Shown: positions 12,871 through 21,006 of the stretch, piece by piece
Numbering within the stretch: position 1 is the stretch's first letter
Layout: every line of letters begins with the position of its first letter
Assembly: GCA_946482515.1 (NCBI GenBank)
Contig: CAMLRS010000030.1
Location: 1-24,537 of the forward strand
Length of the DNA stretch: 24,537 nt
Source: an uncultured Flavobacteriales bacterium
Lineage (GTDB): Bacteria; Bacteroidota; Bacteroidia; Flavobacteriales; Crocinitomicaceae
Reading direction: 5' to 3'
Position numbers and translations under genes: made by a program
The notes under the pieces: model-generated
Seen by the model: only the letters and a program-made list of their open reading frames with translations
Databases searched by the model: none
Told to the model about the DNA's origin: nothing

Positions 12871-12890
12871 GCCCGCCCCGAAAGACGGGC
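12871..12890. repeat. GC-rich hairpin in the 3' region of the HAF-repeat gene
   Basis: GCCCGCCCCGAAAGACGGGC: outer arms GCCCG and CGGGC pair perfectly, with a second possible pairing of CCCG inside. No T tract follows, so it is more likely an intergenic repeat or an mRNA 3' structure than a terminator. It lies between the stop at 12956 and the terminator at 12799. Confidence 0.5.
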
Positions 12891-12955
12891 ATCGGAAAGC
12901 TAACGGATGGATAGTTTCATAAATAGTGGCCGGGCCAGGCCGCGCACTAAAGAGT

Positions 12956-14296
12956 TTACTGCTTGATCAACCGAACCGTTTTCGGGCGCTGGCTCGCATC
13001 CGATTGTACCGAGATGAAGTAGATCCCCGAAGCATATTCCGAAAGATCTACTTTTTGCTTCCCGAAGGTGTTGATCTGTTCGATCAGCTTGCCGTTCGGA
13101 CCGGTAATCGTAACGGTTGCCTTGCCTGCGCAATCAACGGTAATCATGTTGGCTGCCGGATTCGGGTACACGCTGAAATCCTGTTCCGCTGTTTCATGTA
13201 CATCTAGGTGTTCCATGCTCATGCGGTAAGCAATGAAGTCAAACGTAACCGTATCAACGCCATATCCGGCGATATAGCTTCCATCGGGCGACATACAGTT
13301 AGCCGAATAGATCACATTGTTACCCAGATCGAGGCCAAGCGTCGCCTGCGCATATTCATTCAGGTCCTGTATGCCACCGTCAGGTGTCCACACAAAAGCC
13401 AGCTCAGGATCCCATGGTCCCTGCTGGATTCTTCCCACAGCCAGTGTGCCATCGTTGTTCAACGCAGCCACATATCCCATTCCCCCGGGAGCCAGTGTTC
13501 CCAGATCAATTACTCCTGTAGCTTCGCTCCAGATCCACGGATTGCCGTTGTTGGCAAAATCGCCAGCGCCACCGATCCAGTTGCCATCGGCAGAAATAGT
13601 GGTGCATTCGCCCATCTGGTTGTACTCATCGGTAGAGTCGCCCTGCGGATCGAGCAAAATGTATTCGTTCGGGAAGTAACCGCCAGCCGGGTTCTTTCTC
13701 CACACAGCCGATTTCCACGGTCCGTTGAAGTCCTGCCAGCCTACAATAACGGATGCGTCGCCGCATACATCATTGGCCCGCGTGCTGCGTCCAAAGTACA
13801 TCGTACCGAGGTCGATAATGCCGTCTTCGGCATTCCAGGCAATAGCATGCATGAAGCCGTAGCCACCTGTTGTATCGGCCCAGGAATTTCCGACAACGGT
13901 TGTTGCGTCGCCTGAAATGGAATAACCACCGCTCCAGGTTCCGTCGAGGCTCCAGCCAAGGCTTCCCAGTGGTGTCCACGTATTGGCGGCCCGGCTGTAA
14001 CGCGCCATCACCGGTCCGTCTGGTCCCTGGGTTGTGCCGGAAAGGTACATGCCGTCTGTCGAGAACATCGCGTGACTTCCGATACCGTTGCCCGGCGCCA
14101 GACCGTGAATCGTATCTACGTCGGTGGTTTCCGGGTTCCAGATCATGTAGGGGCCTCCCCAATCTGTATAGCCGACAACTTCTCCGTCATTGGAAACATC
14201 ATAAGTCTGGAAGAAAACGTCCTTGACGAAGAACTGCGAAAAACCGTCATTCAGAAAGAACAAGGATGCAAAAACAAGTAGTGTACTTTTTTTCAT
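12956..14296 (-). CDS. type IX-secreted HAF-repeat protein
   Basis: A 446-aa protein. Signal peptide MKKSTLLVFASLFFLNDGFSQ (1-21); the frame is open to 14356 but only the ATG at 14296 puts it at the N-terminus. The body carries repeats of the extracellular HAF type: units with 'W..  ..G.I.DLGT.......A..V..DG...VG', for example AWNAEDGIIDLGTMYFGRSTRANDV and IWSEATGVIDLGTLAPGGMGYVA cut short here to their cores. Such units probably build a beta propeller. Residues ~374-446 (YPNPAANMITV...GKLIEQ...LSEYASGIYFISV...KTVRLIKQ) are a type A type IX secretion sorting domain. The protein is thus exported across the outer membrane and probably attached to the surface. Its binding partner is unknown. Confidence 0.9.
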   Translation of the reverse strand: MKKSTLLVFASLFFLNDGFSQFFVKDVFFQTYDVSNDGEVVGYTDWGGPYMIWNPETTDVDTIHGLAPGNGIGSHAMFSTDGMYLSGTTQGPDGPVMARYSRAANTWTPLGSLGWSLDGTWSGGYSISGDATTVVGNSWADTTGGYGFMHAIAWNAEDGIIDLGTMYFGRSTRANDVCGDASVIVGWQDFNGPWKSAVWRKNPAGGYFPNEYILLDPQGDSTDEYNQMGECTTISADGNWIGGAGDFANNGNPWIWSEATGVIDLGTLAPGGMGYVAALNNDGTLAVGRIQQGPWDPELAFVWTPDGGIQDLNEYAQATLGLDLGNNVIYSANCMSPDGSYIAGYGVDTVTFDFIAYRMSMEHLDVHETAEQDFSVYPNPAANMITVDCAGKATVTITGPNGKLIEQINTFGKQKVDLSEYASGIYFISVQSDASQRPKTVRLIKQ

Positions 14297-14440
14297 ATTG
14301 TTTTGTGATTGAATTTGTAAAGCTGAAACAAGGAGATGGGGCCAAAGTAGAGGCATTTTTCGCCGGACGACGAATCTCCCGAATTACAATTGCTATACAG
14401 ATTCCAACCACCCCCTTACATTTACACTACAATGAGGATT

Positions 14441-14459
14441 AATTGATTTTAAATCAATT
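14441..14459. repeat. AT-rich palindrome after the TPR regulator gene
   Basis: AATTGATTTTAAATCAATT, 9-bp arms around one base, lies 2 bp beyond the stop of the minus-strand gene at 14462, and ATTAATTGAT continues the same word into its last codons. It may stabilise the mRNA end; no T tract. The 165 bp between this and the next gene must also hold the promoter of the HAF-repeat gene, which I could not place. Confidence 0.55.
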
Positions 14460-14461
14460 GA

Positions 14462-16132
14462 TTAATTGATGGAATTTTCCTGTTCCAGATCGATCAGGAA
14501 GTTGATCAGATGGACATCTTCACCGTCGATTCCGAGCTTTTTGCGCAGCCTTGATCGGGCTACGGTGATGCTGTTGACCGACTGATTGGTGATGGAAGAA
14601 ATGTCTTTGGTGGACATATTCAGGCGCAGGAACGCGCACAATTTCATTTCGTTGGAAGTCAGCGTGGGGAATTTGTCCTGCAAGGCGAGATAGAACTGCG
14701 TATGCACTTTGGTGAAATGCGCTTCGAATTCTTCCCACGCGCTGTTGTGCTGACCGGAACGGAGGTCGTTGATGATCTCCTGTACGAGGTGCTGGTTTTC
14801 CTTGCTGAAAGAATACTTGGCTTTGTTGAGGCTGTCGGTGATGCGCGAAATCAGCTCGTTGTTTTGTAACAGGACCAATGCTTTTGCCGTTAGCTCGCGC
14901 TCTTTGAACTCGAGGTTTTCTTCCAGCTTCCGGCGTGTAAGATCCAGGTTTTCCTGTTTCAGCCTGGCGGTTTTGATCCTTCCGCGCATGCTGATGATGA
15001 TCAGCAGAGCGACCAGTAAAGCCGCGATCAGGCCAAAGATGCGCGCCTGTGCTTTGGAGGCGTCGGCTTCGTTTTGCTGAAGCTGAAGCTGGTAAGCTTT
15101 TTTCTCGTTTTCCCGCTTGTGGGCATCTTCGAGCGTAACGATGGCTGTTTTGCTTTCGTTGTTGAAAATCCGGTCGTTCAGCTCTTTGAACTCGCGGTAA
15201 TAGCGCAGGGCTTCCCGGTAGTTGCCCAAGGTATCCTGTACCAGCGAAAGTGATTCGAGCGAAACCAGCGCCGACTCGTTGTTGCCTGTTTTGCGGCTCA
15301 ATGCCAGCGATTGTTCGAAGTAAACGTTTGCCTGCTGAAAGTTGGCCAGGAACACTTCATTTTTTCCAAGGTTGTTCAGCACCTGGGCTTGTCCGGCAAC
15401 ATCGCCTGATTGCTGACGGATCTTCAGCGATTTGTGGAAGTAATGGCTCGACAGGTCAAGCTCCCGTTTTTCCAGGTGACAAATCCCGATGTTGTTCAGA
15501 ATAGCGCCTTCGTAGCCGGGATCTTTGATGATTTTGTTAAGCTCCAATGCGTTCCGGAAATAAACGAGCGCCGTATTGTAATCCTGCTGCTGAATAAACA
15601 CGGCTGCCATATTATTGTAGACCTTCAGTTTCCGCAGCACGACTTCCTGCGATTTGGGATCCATGACTTCCAGCACGGAAAGCGCGTTTTCCATATGCAG
15701 GAGGCTTTTCCTGTAACTCCTGCGCTGGAGGTAAAGTGTCCCGATTTTCGTGCTCACATCGGCCCGAAGCAGTTGCAGGTTCACCGTACTTTGTTTTCGG
15801 GTCGGTTTCCGCAAGGCGTTTTCCACAATCGATTTCGACTGGAGGTAGTAATTCATCGAAGTCGCATGATCGCCTTTGTATTTGTAGATATCGCCCAAGC
15901 GGTTCAGGACTTCGATCCGCAGCTCTACATCCGGCAACATTTTCAGCTTTTCCTTCGCTTTCAGCGCTTGCGTCAGTGCCGAATCCAGGTTGTTGAGCAT
16001 CAGCGTTTCCGATTGTGCAAGGTACCTGCGAACGATCTGCTCATCCTTGTCGCCGGCATAGGCTATGGCAGACCAGCTGCAAAACAGCAGGAAAATTGCC
16101 ATCACCATACCAGCGCGCACGCTTTTGTTCAT
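14462..16132 (-). CDS. TPR-transmembrane-HTH regulator (LuxR-like DNA-binding domain)
   Basis: A 556-aa membrane regulator. Residues 1-28 are a signal peptide (MAIFLLFCSWSAIAYAG); ~70-320 carry about six TPR units (VLNRLGDIYKYKGDHATSM, ILNNIGICHLEKRELDLSSHYF, VLNNLGKNEVFLANFQQANVYF); 325-362 look coiled-coil; 365-382 is a transmembrane helix (IFGLIAALLVALLIIISM); 383-425 is a second coiled coil; and ~490-535 is an HTH (LTSNEMKLCAFLRLNMSTKDISSI, VNSITVARSRLRKKLGI) of the LuxR/NarL type common in Bacteroidota. The periplasmic TPR part would sense a protein or envelope state and pass it to the cytoplasmic HTH. ATG 16132 chosen over 16141 because only a few residues differ. Target genes unknown; the divergent methyltransferase gene is not an obvious target. 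Confidence 0.9.
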   Translation of the reverse strand: MNKSVRAGMVMAIFLLFCSWSAIAYAGDKDEQIVRRYLAQSETLMLNNLDSALTQALKAKEKLKMLPDVELRIEVLNRLGDIYKYKGDHATSMNYYLQSKSIVENALRKPTRKQSTVNLQLLRADVSTKIGTLYLQRRSYRKSLLHMENALSVLEVMDPKSQEVVLRKLKVYNNMAAVFIQQQDYNTALVYFRNALELNKIIKDPGYEGAILNNIGICHLEKRELDLSSHYFHKSLKIRQQSGDVAGQAQVLNNLGKNEVFLANFQQANVYFEQSLALSRKTGNNESALVSLESLSLVQDTLGNYREALRYYREFKELNDRIFNNESKTAIVTLEDAHKRENEKKAYQLQLQQNEADASKAQARIFGLIAALLVALLIIISMRGRIKTARLKQENLDLTRRKLEENLEFKERELTAKALVLLQNNELISRITDSLNKAKYSFSKENQHLVQEIINDLRSGQHNSAWEEFEAHFTKVHTQFYLALQDKFPTLTSNEMKLCAFLRLNMSTKDISSITNQSVNSITVARSRLRKKLGIDGEDVHLINFLIDLEQENSIN

Positions 16133-16161
16133 GTGTCTCACAGTCAGTTATCGAACCGGGG

Positions 16162-16169
16162 TAAATATA
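16162..16169 (-). promoter_or_regulatory. candidate -7 element for the TPR-HTH gene
   Basis: Minus strand TATATTTA, one mismatch to TAnnTTTG, 29 bp before the ATG at 16132. A TTTTTC tract lies upstream but no clean TTG. The following 16170-16384 is AT-rich spacer without a gene and should also hold the promoter of the methyltransferase gene. Confidence 0.4.
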
Positions 16170-16384
16170 CGTTTTTGCGGAAATTGAAAAAGAGGGATTG
16201 TTCATCTCCCGGCCATTCGAATACGTTCTTCAGCCGATAGGATAAATCACCCCTTTTATATGGTGAAACTATTGTTTTACAATTTTTGAATCGTCATTTT
16301 TATTTTAAATTGAAAAATGATCGCTAAAAATTAATTTAAAATGAAATAATTTGCAATTTTAAGGTAGGCTATTCCAGTTGTAAT

Positions 16385-17962
16385 ATGATTGTTCAAAGGT
16401 TAAACTCGTCAGACCCGGCTTCCCGAAGCCTGGATCTGGTGCGTGAGAACATTGAACAACTGAAAACGCTTTTCCCCGAGACTGTAACTGAAGGAAAAAT
16501 CGATTTTGAGCGCTTGCGGGCAATCCTGGGTGATGAGGTAGAAGATTCCGAAGAATATTACCGTTTCACCTGGGCTGGTAAATCAGCAGCACAACGCGAA
16601 GTCCACAAACCAGCTACCGGAACATTTCGTCCGGTAAAGGAAGAAAGCGTTGATTGGGAAAAGACCGGGAATCTCTATATCGAAGGCGATAATCTTGAAG
16701 TACTGAAGCTGTTGCAAAAAAGCTATGCCGGTACCATCAAGATGATTTACATCGATCCACCCTATAACACCGGGAAGGATTTTGTTTACAAAGACAATTA
16801 TGCCGACAACCTGAGAAATTACCGGAAATTAACCGGGCAGATCGATAAGCAGGGCAACAAAACCTCGACGAATAACGATACCTATGGACGTTATCACTCC
16901 AATTGGCTGAATATGATGTATCCTCGTTTGCAGCTGGCAAGAAATCTGTTGAAGGAAGACGGGGTTATTTTCTTGAGCATTGATGACCATGAGGATTTTA
17001 ATTTAAGGAAGCTGGTAGCTGAAATTTTTGGAGAAGAAAACTACCTGGCGACTTTCATCTGGAATAAACAACATTCACAGCAGCAGGGAATCATCAAAAA
17101 GTACCATGAATCGGTATTGCTTTATGCTAAAAATGCACGCCTCATAACCAATATTTCCGGTGGTGATGGCGAAATTGATGCCGGTGCCCTGAAAAAAATC
17201 TCGAAGGTCAATCCGGCAAGTCCCTTTACGTTTCCGGCCGGTGTACGGTTTGAGGCAAAAAACGGCACGAAGTTGTCAGGTACCTATGGCAATGCAGAAA
17301 AAATCACCGTGCTGGAAGGAACGCTGGAAGCAGAAAATGGTGTCACGAAACAACGTGTAACCCTTTCAGCAGGATGGACACAAAAGGATCAAATGACTCG
17401 TTTCTTCAAAGGTGAAGAAGTCTATGATACCAAGGGGCAACGGATCATTGAGTTTTACTTTAACTCAGCAGGAAAACTAAAATGCAGGAAAGAGCGATCG
17501 AAAATAACCCCGAGTACACTTCTGCCAAAATTTGGAACGGTCAGCAAGCAGACATCACGGCTTCAAAAACTGATGGGGCATGCATTGTTCGACAATCCCA
17601 AGCCTGTTGAAATGATCAAGAACTTTGTCAATTGGTTCTGTAAAGAAAGTGATGTCATTCTCGATTTCTTTTCAGGATCCGGAACAACCGCCCATGCTGT
17701 TATGCAATTGAATGCTGAAGATGGAGGCAGCCGAAAGTTCATCCAGGTGCAGCTTCCCGAACCGACACCTGCGAACAGCGAAGCGCGATCGGCAGGCTAT
17801 GCAACTATTGCTGATATCGGTAAAGAGCGCATCCGCCGGGCTGCCAAAAAAATCATGGAGGCACATCCTGATCAGGCTGCCGAGCTGGATTTGGGATTCA
17901 AGGTTTTCAAACTCGACAATGCTTTGGAATTACAGAGCAGAAAAGCAGCTGAAGATCCATGA
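16385..17962 (+). CDS. type III-like DNA methyltransferase (Mod), short C-terminus
   Basis: A 525-aa adenine-N6-type methyltransferase with the beta-class order: catalytic DPPYNTG (124-130) before the AdoMet motif DFFSGSGTT (427-435), with the variable target-recognition region between (about 225-400). Further Mod signs are LYIEGDNLEVLKLLQKSYAG, YHSNWLNMMYPRLQLARNLL, DGVIFLSIDDHE and the KPVEMIKNF block. Typical type III Mod subunits are about 600-680 aa and continue well past GFKVFKLD; here only 13 residues follow (ALELQSRKAAEDP), so the C-terminal part that helps dimerise Mod may be missing. Its TGA overlaps the ATG of a 22-codon Res-like remnant (ATGA). It is probably an orphan methyltransferase; whether it is active is open. 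Confidence 0.88.
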   Translation: MIVQRLNSSDPASRSLDLVRENIEQLKTLFPETVTEGKIDFERLRAILGDEVEDSEEYYRFTWAGKSAAQREVHKPATGTFRPVKEESVDWEKTGNLYIEGDNLEVLKLLQKSYAGTIKMIYIDPPYNTGKDFVYKDNYADNLRNYRKLTGQIDKQGNKTSTNNDTYGRYHSNWLNMMYPRLQLARNLLKEDGVIFLSIDDHEDFNLRKLVAEIFGEENYLATFIWNKQHSQQQGIIKKYHESVLLYAKNARLITNISGGDGEIDAGALKKISKVNPASPFTFPAGVRFEAKNGTKLSGTYGNAEKITVLEGTLEAENGVTKQRVTLSAGWTQKDQMTRFFKGEEVYDTKGQRIIEFYFNSAGKLKCRKERSKITPSTLLPKFGTVSKQTSRLQKLMGHALFDNPKPVEMIKNFVNWFCKESDVILDFFSGSGTTAHAVMQLNAEDGGSRKFIQVQLPEPTPANSEARSAGYATIADIGKERIRRAAKKIMEAHPDQAAELDLGFKVFKLDNALELQSRKAAEDP

Positions 17963-18027
17963 ACATCCACCTTGAAAGTGCGCTGGATTACCAGCTGGAA
18001 GCCATTGCCGTTAAGGCAATGGCTTAA
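17959..18027 (+). pseudogene. remnant of the type III restriction subunit (res) start
   Basis: Twenty-two codons from the ATG that overlaps the mod stop as ATGA: MNIHLESALDYQLEAIAVKAMA then TAA is the reading, given here in two parts to show the point: MNIHLESALDYQLEAI matches the usual opening of Res subunits (a short strand, then LDYQLEAI), and AVKAMA is not familiar. No helicase or nuclease part of Res follows; the next gene is unrelated. The classic mod-res translational coupling is thus preserved while almost all of res is gone, which suggests deletion. The alternative, that this is a real small ORF or chance, cannot be excluded. Confidence 0.6.
18001..18023 (+). repeat. perfect hairpin at the end of the res remnant
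   Basis: GCCATTGCC (18001-18009) and GGCAATGGC (18015-18023) form a 9-bp perfect stem with a 5-nt loop, exactly where Res similarity ends. TTAATG follows, so termination would be weak. It may be the old terminator of the operon brought close by a deletion, or part of the deletion scar. Confidence 0.65.
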
Positions 18028-18084
18028 TGCCAGTATGCTATTTATCCGTTGATTTCATTAGTTTAGCAGCAAAGCTGTAATGGG

Positions 18085-18423
18085 ATGGACTACCAGGAAA
18101 TGATGAAGGAACTGCTGCGTTTTCGCGACGAGCGCGACTGGAAACAGTTTCACGACACCAAAAACCTGGCTGTTGCCATTTCCATCGAAGCTGCCGAATT
18201 GAATCAGCTTTTTCTCTGGAAAGATGCTGCAGCTTCGGAAGAGGTTGAGAAGGACAAGATCCGGGAAGAATTGGCAGATGTACTGTCGTATGCCTTTCTG
18301 CTCGCTGAAAAGCATGGACTCGATCCCTTCGAGATCGTCAGCTGGAAAATCAAACAAAACGCCTTGAAATATCCGGTCGGAAAAGCCAGGGGGAAGTCGG
18401 ATAAATACACGGATTATGAGTGA
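18085..18423 (+). CDS. MazG-like nucleotide pyrophosphohydrolase
   Basis: A 112-aa all-helical protein. Residues ~10-90 match the MazG-like fold: RDERDWKQFHDTKNLAVAISIEAAELNQLFLW carries the first acidic pair (E..AEL), and KIREELADVLSYAFLLAEKHGLD carries the second (EE-x2-D), which together bind Mg and hydrolyse (d)NTPs to monophosphate and pyrophosphate. The shorter 'DWxxFHxxKNLAxxIxxEAAEL' form is known next to DUF2075 helicases in defence-type loci. The stop overlaps the next ATG by 8 bp, so the two genes are translationally coupled. An alternative start 6 bp upstream is not available. A TAGTTTAG element (18059-18066) may be its own -7. It probably removes specific nucleotides during infection or stress, by inference. 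Confidence 0.88.
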   Translation: MDYQEMMKELLRFRDERDWKQFHDTKNLAVAISIEAAELNQLFLWKDAAASEEVEKDKIREELADVLSYAFLLAEKHGLDPFEIVSWKIKQNALKYPVGKARGKSDKYTDYE

Positions 18424-20620
18424 AGACGGGTTTGAATTCGAACTAGACATCTCCGAAGAATACTTCATTTCAATCGATACTCTTTTTCAGCTTGATGATG
18501 AAAAATGGGTGTTGATGGGATACCCGGTTGTTTACTTCCTGCAGGATAAAAACAGAAAGGAGGCATATGTTGGCGAGTCTACGAATATAAGGAGCCGCCT
18601 GAAAGATCATCTGAAACATGAAAAGCGGAAGCAATTAAATCGCGTTTCCATCATTGGAAGTCAACAGTTTAATAAATCTGCGGCATTGGAAATGGAGTTT
18701 CTGCTTATCCAGTACTTGTTTGCGGAGCGGGTGTACCACCTGCATAATGGTAATGCCGGGTATACACGCCACAATTATTACCAGCGTCAATACTACCAAC
18801 CGGGTTTTGTGCAGCTATGGGATAAAATGCTAAGCAAGGGACTCGTTACCAGGTTACTGCCCGATATAGAAAATGATACCATCTTTAAACTATCCCCTTA
18901 TAAAGCATTGAATGGTGATCAATATCATTCAGTAATAGAGATGCTGGACTATCTGAATACGAAAGATTCAGGTTCCATAATCGTTAATGGTCTTGCCGGA
19001 ACCGGCAAGACAGTGGTTGCAATCTACCTGATCAAGTTACTGGTTTCACCATTGTCTGCACTGAAAGCTGAACCGGAAAGTGCGGATGCTGTGCGCGAGC
19101 TACAGGCACTGAAAGAAGTGAAGGAACGCTTTCCAAAACTCCGGATCGCCATGGTTGTACCAACCGCTTCCCTCAGAGAAACGATCCAAAAAGTGTTTGT
19201 TGAAACCCCGGGCCTTCGTAAAAACATGGTCATCACCGCATCTCAGACATTTACAAAAGAGAAGTATGATATTCTGCTCGTGGACGAAGCACACCGGTTA
19301 CGTCAAAAGAAGAACCTCACCCAGGCAGAGTATGCAGCATTCAACCGGAACAATCGTAAGCTGGGCCTGGGCGATGAAGGAACGGAGCTGGATTGGATCC
19401 TTGCCAATAGTCGGCATCAGATCTTTTTTTACGATTCCAACCAGACAGTAAGTCCTTCGGACATTCCGGCAAAACACTTTGATCGCGTACTCAAGCGCCA
19501 TGACACGATGCGACTGTCATTGCGCTCTCAGATGCGAGTGATTGGCGGTCCTGATTACCTGACATTCGTTGATTTGCTGATGCATGAAAAACCGGAAGAG
19601 CTAAGATTGGACAAAATCGACAAGAACTACGAGTTTTTCTATTTCGATTCCTTTCGGGATATGCTTGATCAGCTCCAGCAACGTGAAAATATTTATGAAT
19701 TGTGCAGGTGCATTGCAGGGTATTCCTGGAAATGGGAATCCCGGCATGATCCTTCGGTTCCGGATATAGAGATCGAAGGCGTTTCACTGTATTGGAATAG
19801 GGAGCCGCTTGATTGGATCAACTCTGACGGTGCGAAAGGGAAAATCCGTGAAGTGGGCAGTATTCATACAACACAAGGGTATGATTTGAATTACGCTGGG
19901 GTGATTTTTGGTAAAGAGATCACCTATAATACGGAAACGAACCAAATCGAAATCGACCGGGAGCATTACCACGATGTCACTGGTAAAAAAGGCATTAAAG
20001 ATCCTGAAGAGTTGAAGCAATTCATTGTTAACATCTATAAGGCCATGCTTTCACGAGGCATGCGCGGAACGTTTGTCTACGCCTGCGATCCGGGTATGAA
20101 AGCTTATCTGAAGGCCACTATACCGACTTATAAGGTCGACCTCCCGTTCAAAGTACTAACGTCGAAAACGGTGAAGCCTTACGTGAATGCTGTTCCGGTA
20201 GTTGACCTGAAAGCTGCAGCCAGTGGATTTGGTTCCCAGCAGCATCCCGAACAGTTCAGTTGGGTCGAGCTGCCTAACAACATCAAACCCCGTAAAGGCT
20301 ACTTCGTATGCCAGGTAGTCGGCGAATCGATGAATCAAAAAATTCCGAATGGATCATGGTGTCTGTTCACTGCCGATGAAGGCGGAACACGCGAAGGTAA
20401 GACCGTGCTTGTCCAGCATTCTTCCATCCAGGACGCCGATTTCGGATCGGGATTTACGATCAAGGAATACCACAGCGAAAAGATATACGACGAAGATGGC
20501 TGGAAGCATCAGCGAATTGTGCTGAAACCGAAATCAGACCGGGAATTTCCGGATATTGTGCTGGAAGAAGACGCGTTGACAGAGCTGAAAGTGGTAGGAG
20601 TGTTTCATTCAGTATTGTAA
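18416..20620 (+). CDS. GIY-YIG-like / DUF2075 helicase / S24 peptidase fusion
   Basis: A 734-aa multidomain protein. About 37-105: GIY-YIG-like nuclease module (VVYFLQ...AYVGESTNIRSRLKDHL). About 165-590: DUF2075/SF1-type ATPase with Walker A GLAGTGKT (192-199), Walker B LLVDEAH (about 286-292), a QT/Arg region (LRSQMR) and the TTQGYDL motif (about 485-491). About 600-734: S24 (LexA/UmuD-like) domain with nucleophile Ser638 in GESM and Lys683 in TIKEY, the expected Ser-Lys dyad. A linker AAASGFG (about 600-606) just before it resembles the Ala-Gly cleavage region of LexA. DUF2075 and GIY-YIG pairings are known in defence loci; the S24 C-terminus suggests that activity may be released by RecA-stimulated self-cleavage, which is inference. 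Coupled to the MazG gene by an 8-bp overlap. No signal peptide; cytoplasmic. Confidence 0.88.
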   Translation: MSEDGFEFELDISEEYFISIDTLFQLDDEKWVLMGYPVVYFLQDKNRKEAYVGESTNIRSRLKDHLKHEKRKQLNRVSIIGSQQFNKSAALEMEFLLIQYLFAERVYHLHNGNAGYTRHNYYQRQYYQPGFVQLWDKMLSKGLVTRLLPDIENDTIFKLSPYKALNGDQYHSVIEMLDYLNTKDSGSIIVNGLAGTGKTVVAIYLIKLLVSPLSALKAEPESADAVRELQALKEVKERFPKLRIAMVVPTASLRETIQKVFVETPGLRKNMVITASQTFTKEKYDILLVDEAHRLRQKKNLTQAEYAAFNRNNRKLGLGDEGTELDWILANSRHQIFFYDSNQTVSPSDIPAKHFDRVLKRHDTMRLSLRSQMRVIGGPDYLTFVDLLMHEKPEELRLDKIDKNYEFFYFDSFRDMLDQLQQRENIYELCRCIAGYSWKWESRHDPSVPDIEIEGVSLYWNREPLDWINSDGAKGKIREVGSIHTTQGYDLNYAGVIFGKEITYNTETNQIEIDREHYHDVTGKKGIKDPEELKQFIVNIYKAMLSRGMRGTFVYACDPGMKAYLKATIPTYKVDLPFKVLTSKTVKPYVNAVPVVDLKAAASGFGSQQHPEQFSWVELPNNIKPRKGYFVCQVVGESMNQKIPNGSWCLFTADEGGTREGKTVLVQHSSIQDADFGSGFTIKEYHSEKIYDEDGWKHQRIVLKPKSDREFPDIVLEEDALTELKVVGVFHSVL

Positions 20621-20673
20621 TCATCCTCAATCGGCTTTCGTTCGTCTGATTGAAAATAAAAAACAGCTATTTA

Positions 20674-20931
20674 TCACTCGGAGTCTACCCCCGCCCAGCA
20701 TCCACGCGGGCAATCTTCGGAGCGCCACCAGGCTTTTTTATGCAGGGAGCAACCGCAGCGCCAGTCGCGGCAAACGCCTTTTTCGGGGTTGAAGGCTTCA
20801 CAGGTGGAACAGATGGTTAATCGCTGTTGATAGGCTTCTTCGGGCAAGCGCTCGAGACCGTCGGCGGCGTGTTTGACCAATGCTTTGGTAAAATTGGCAG
20901 CTTTTTTCAACAAGGTGGGATCTGTTTTCAT
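20674..20931 (-). CDS. small cysteine-rich zinc-binding protein
   Basis: An 85-aa protein with an N-terminal basic helix (KTDPTLLKKAANFTKALVKHAADG) and a C-terminal Cys-rich part: RLTICSTCEAFNPEKGVCRDW then RCGCSLHKKAWWRSEDCPRGCW. The spacing CxxC-x8-C-x4-CxC-x13-CPxGxW is typical of a treble zinc knuckle found in small DUF6171-like or phage-associated proteins; the name is a resemblance only. It has no signal peptide. The hairpin at 20958-20989 lies between it and the upstream gene on the same strand, so it may be read partly from that promoter. The helicase gene converges from the other side 53 bp away. Function unknown. Confidence 0.75.
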   Translation of the reverse strand: MKTDPTLLKKAANFTKALVKHAADGLERLPEEAYQQRLTICSTCEAFNPEKGVCRDWRCGCSLHKKAWWRSEDCPRGCWAGVDSE

Positions 20932-20957
20932 AGCAGTTGTTTTTCGAATGAAACAGC

Positions 20958-20989
20958 AACCGGAATCAGGCGCTTATCTGACTCCGGTT
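20958..20989 (-). terminator. hairpin between the two small cysteine-rich genes
   Basis: AACCGGA-A-TCAG (20958-20969) pairs with CTGA-C-TCCGGTT (20978-20989): 7 and 4 bp with one A-C mismatch, 8-nt loop. In the minus direction it follows the stop of 21007-21360 by 17 bp, with only a short, interrupted T stretch (GCTGTTTC). Probably a partial terminator or attenuator upstream of the gene at 20931. Confidence 0.55.
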
Positions 20990-21006
20990 TGCATAATGGT
21001 GACCGA

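Noticed and set aside
13208..13915. 235-aa plus-strand open frame
   Set aside because: Antisense to the HAF-repeat gene; no motif or start context.
15410..16240. 276-aa plus-strand open frame
   Set aside because: Lies opposite the TPR-HTH gene, which has clear TPR, transmembrane and HTH features; the frame has no recognisable domain.
20632..20661. TCAATC/GATTGA hairpin after the helicase gene
   Set aside because: The stem is short and the tail on the plus strand is A-rich, not T-rich; not called a terminator.
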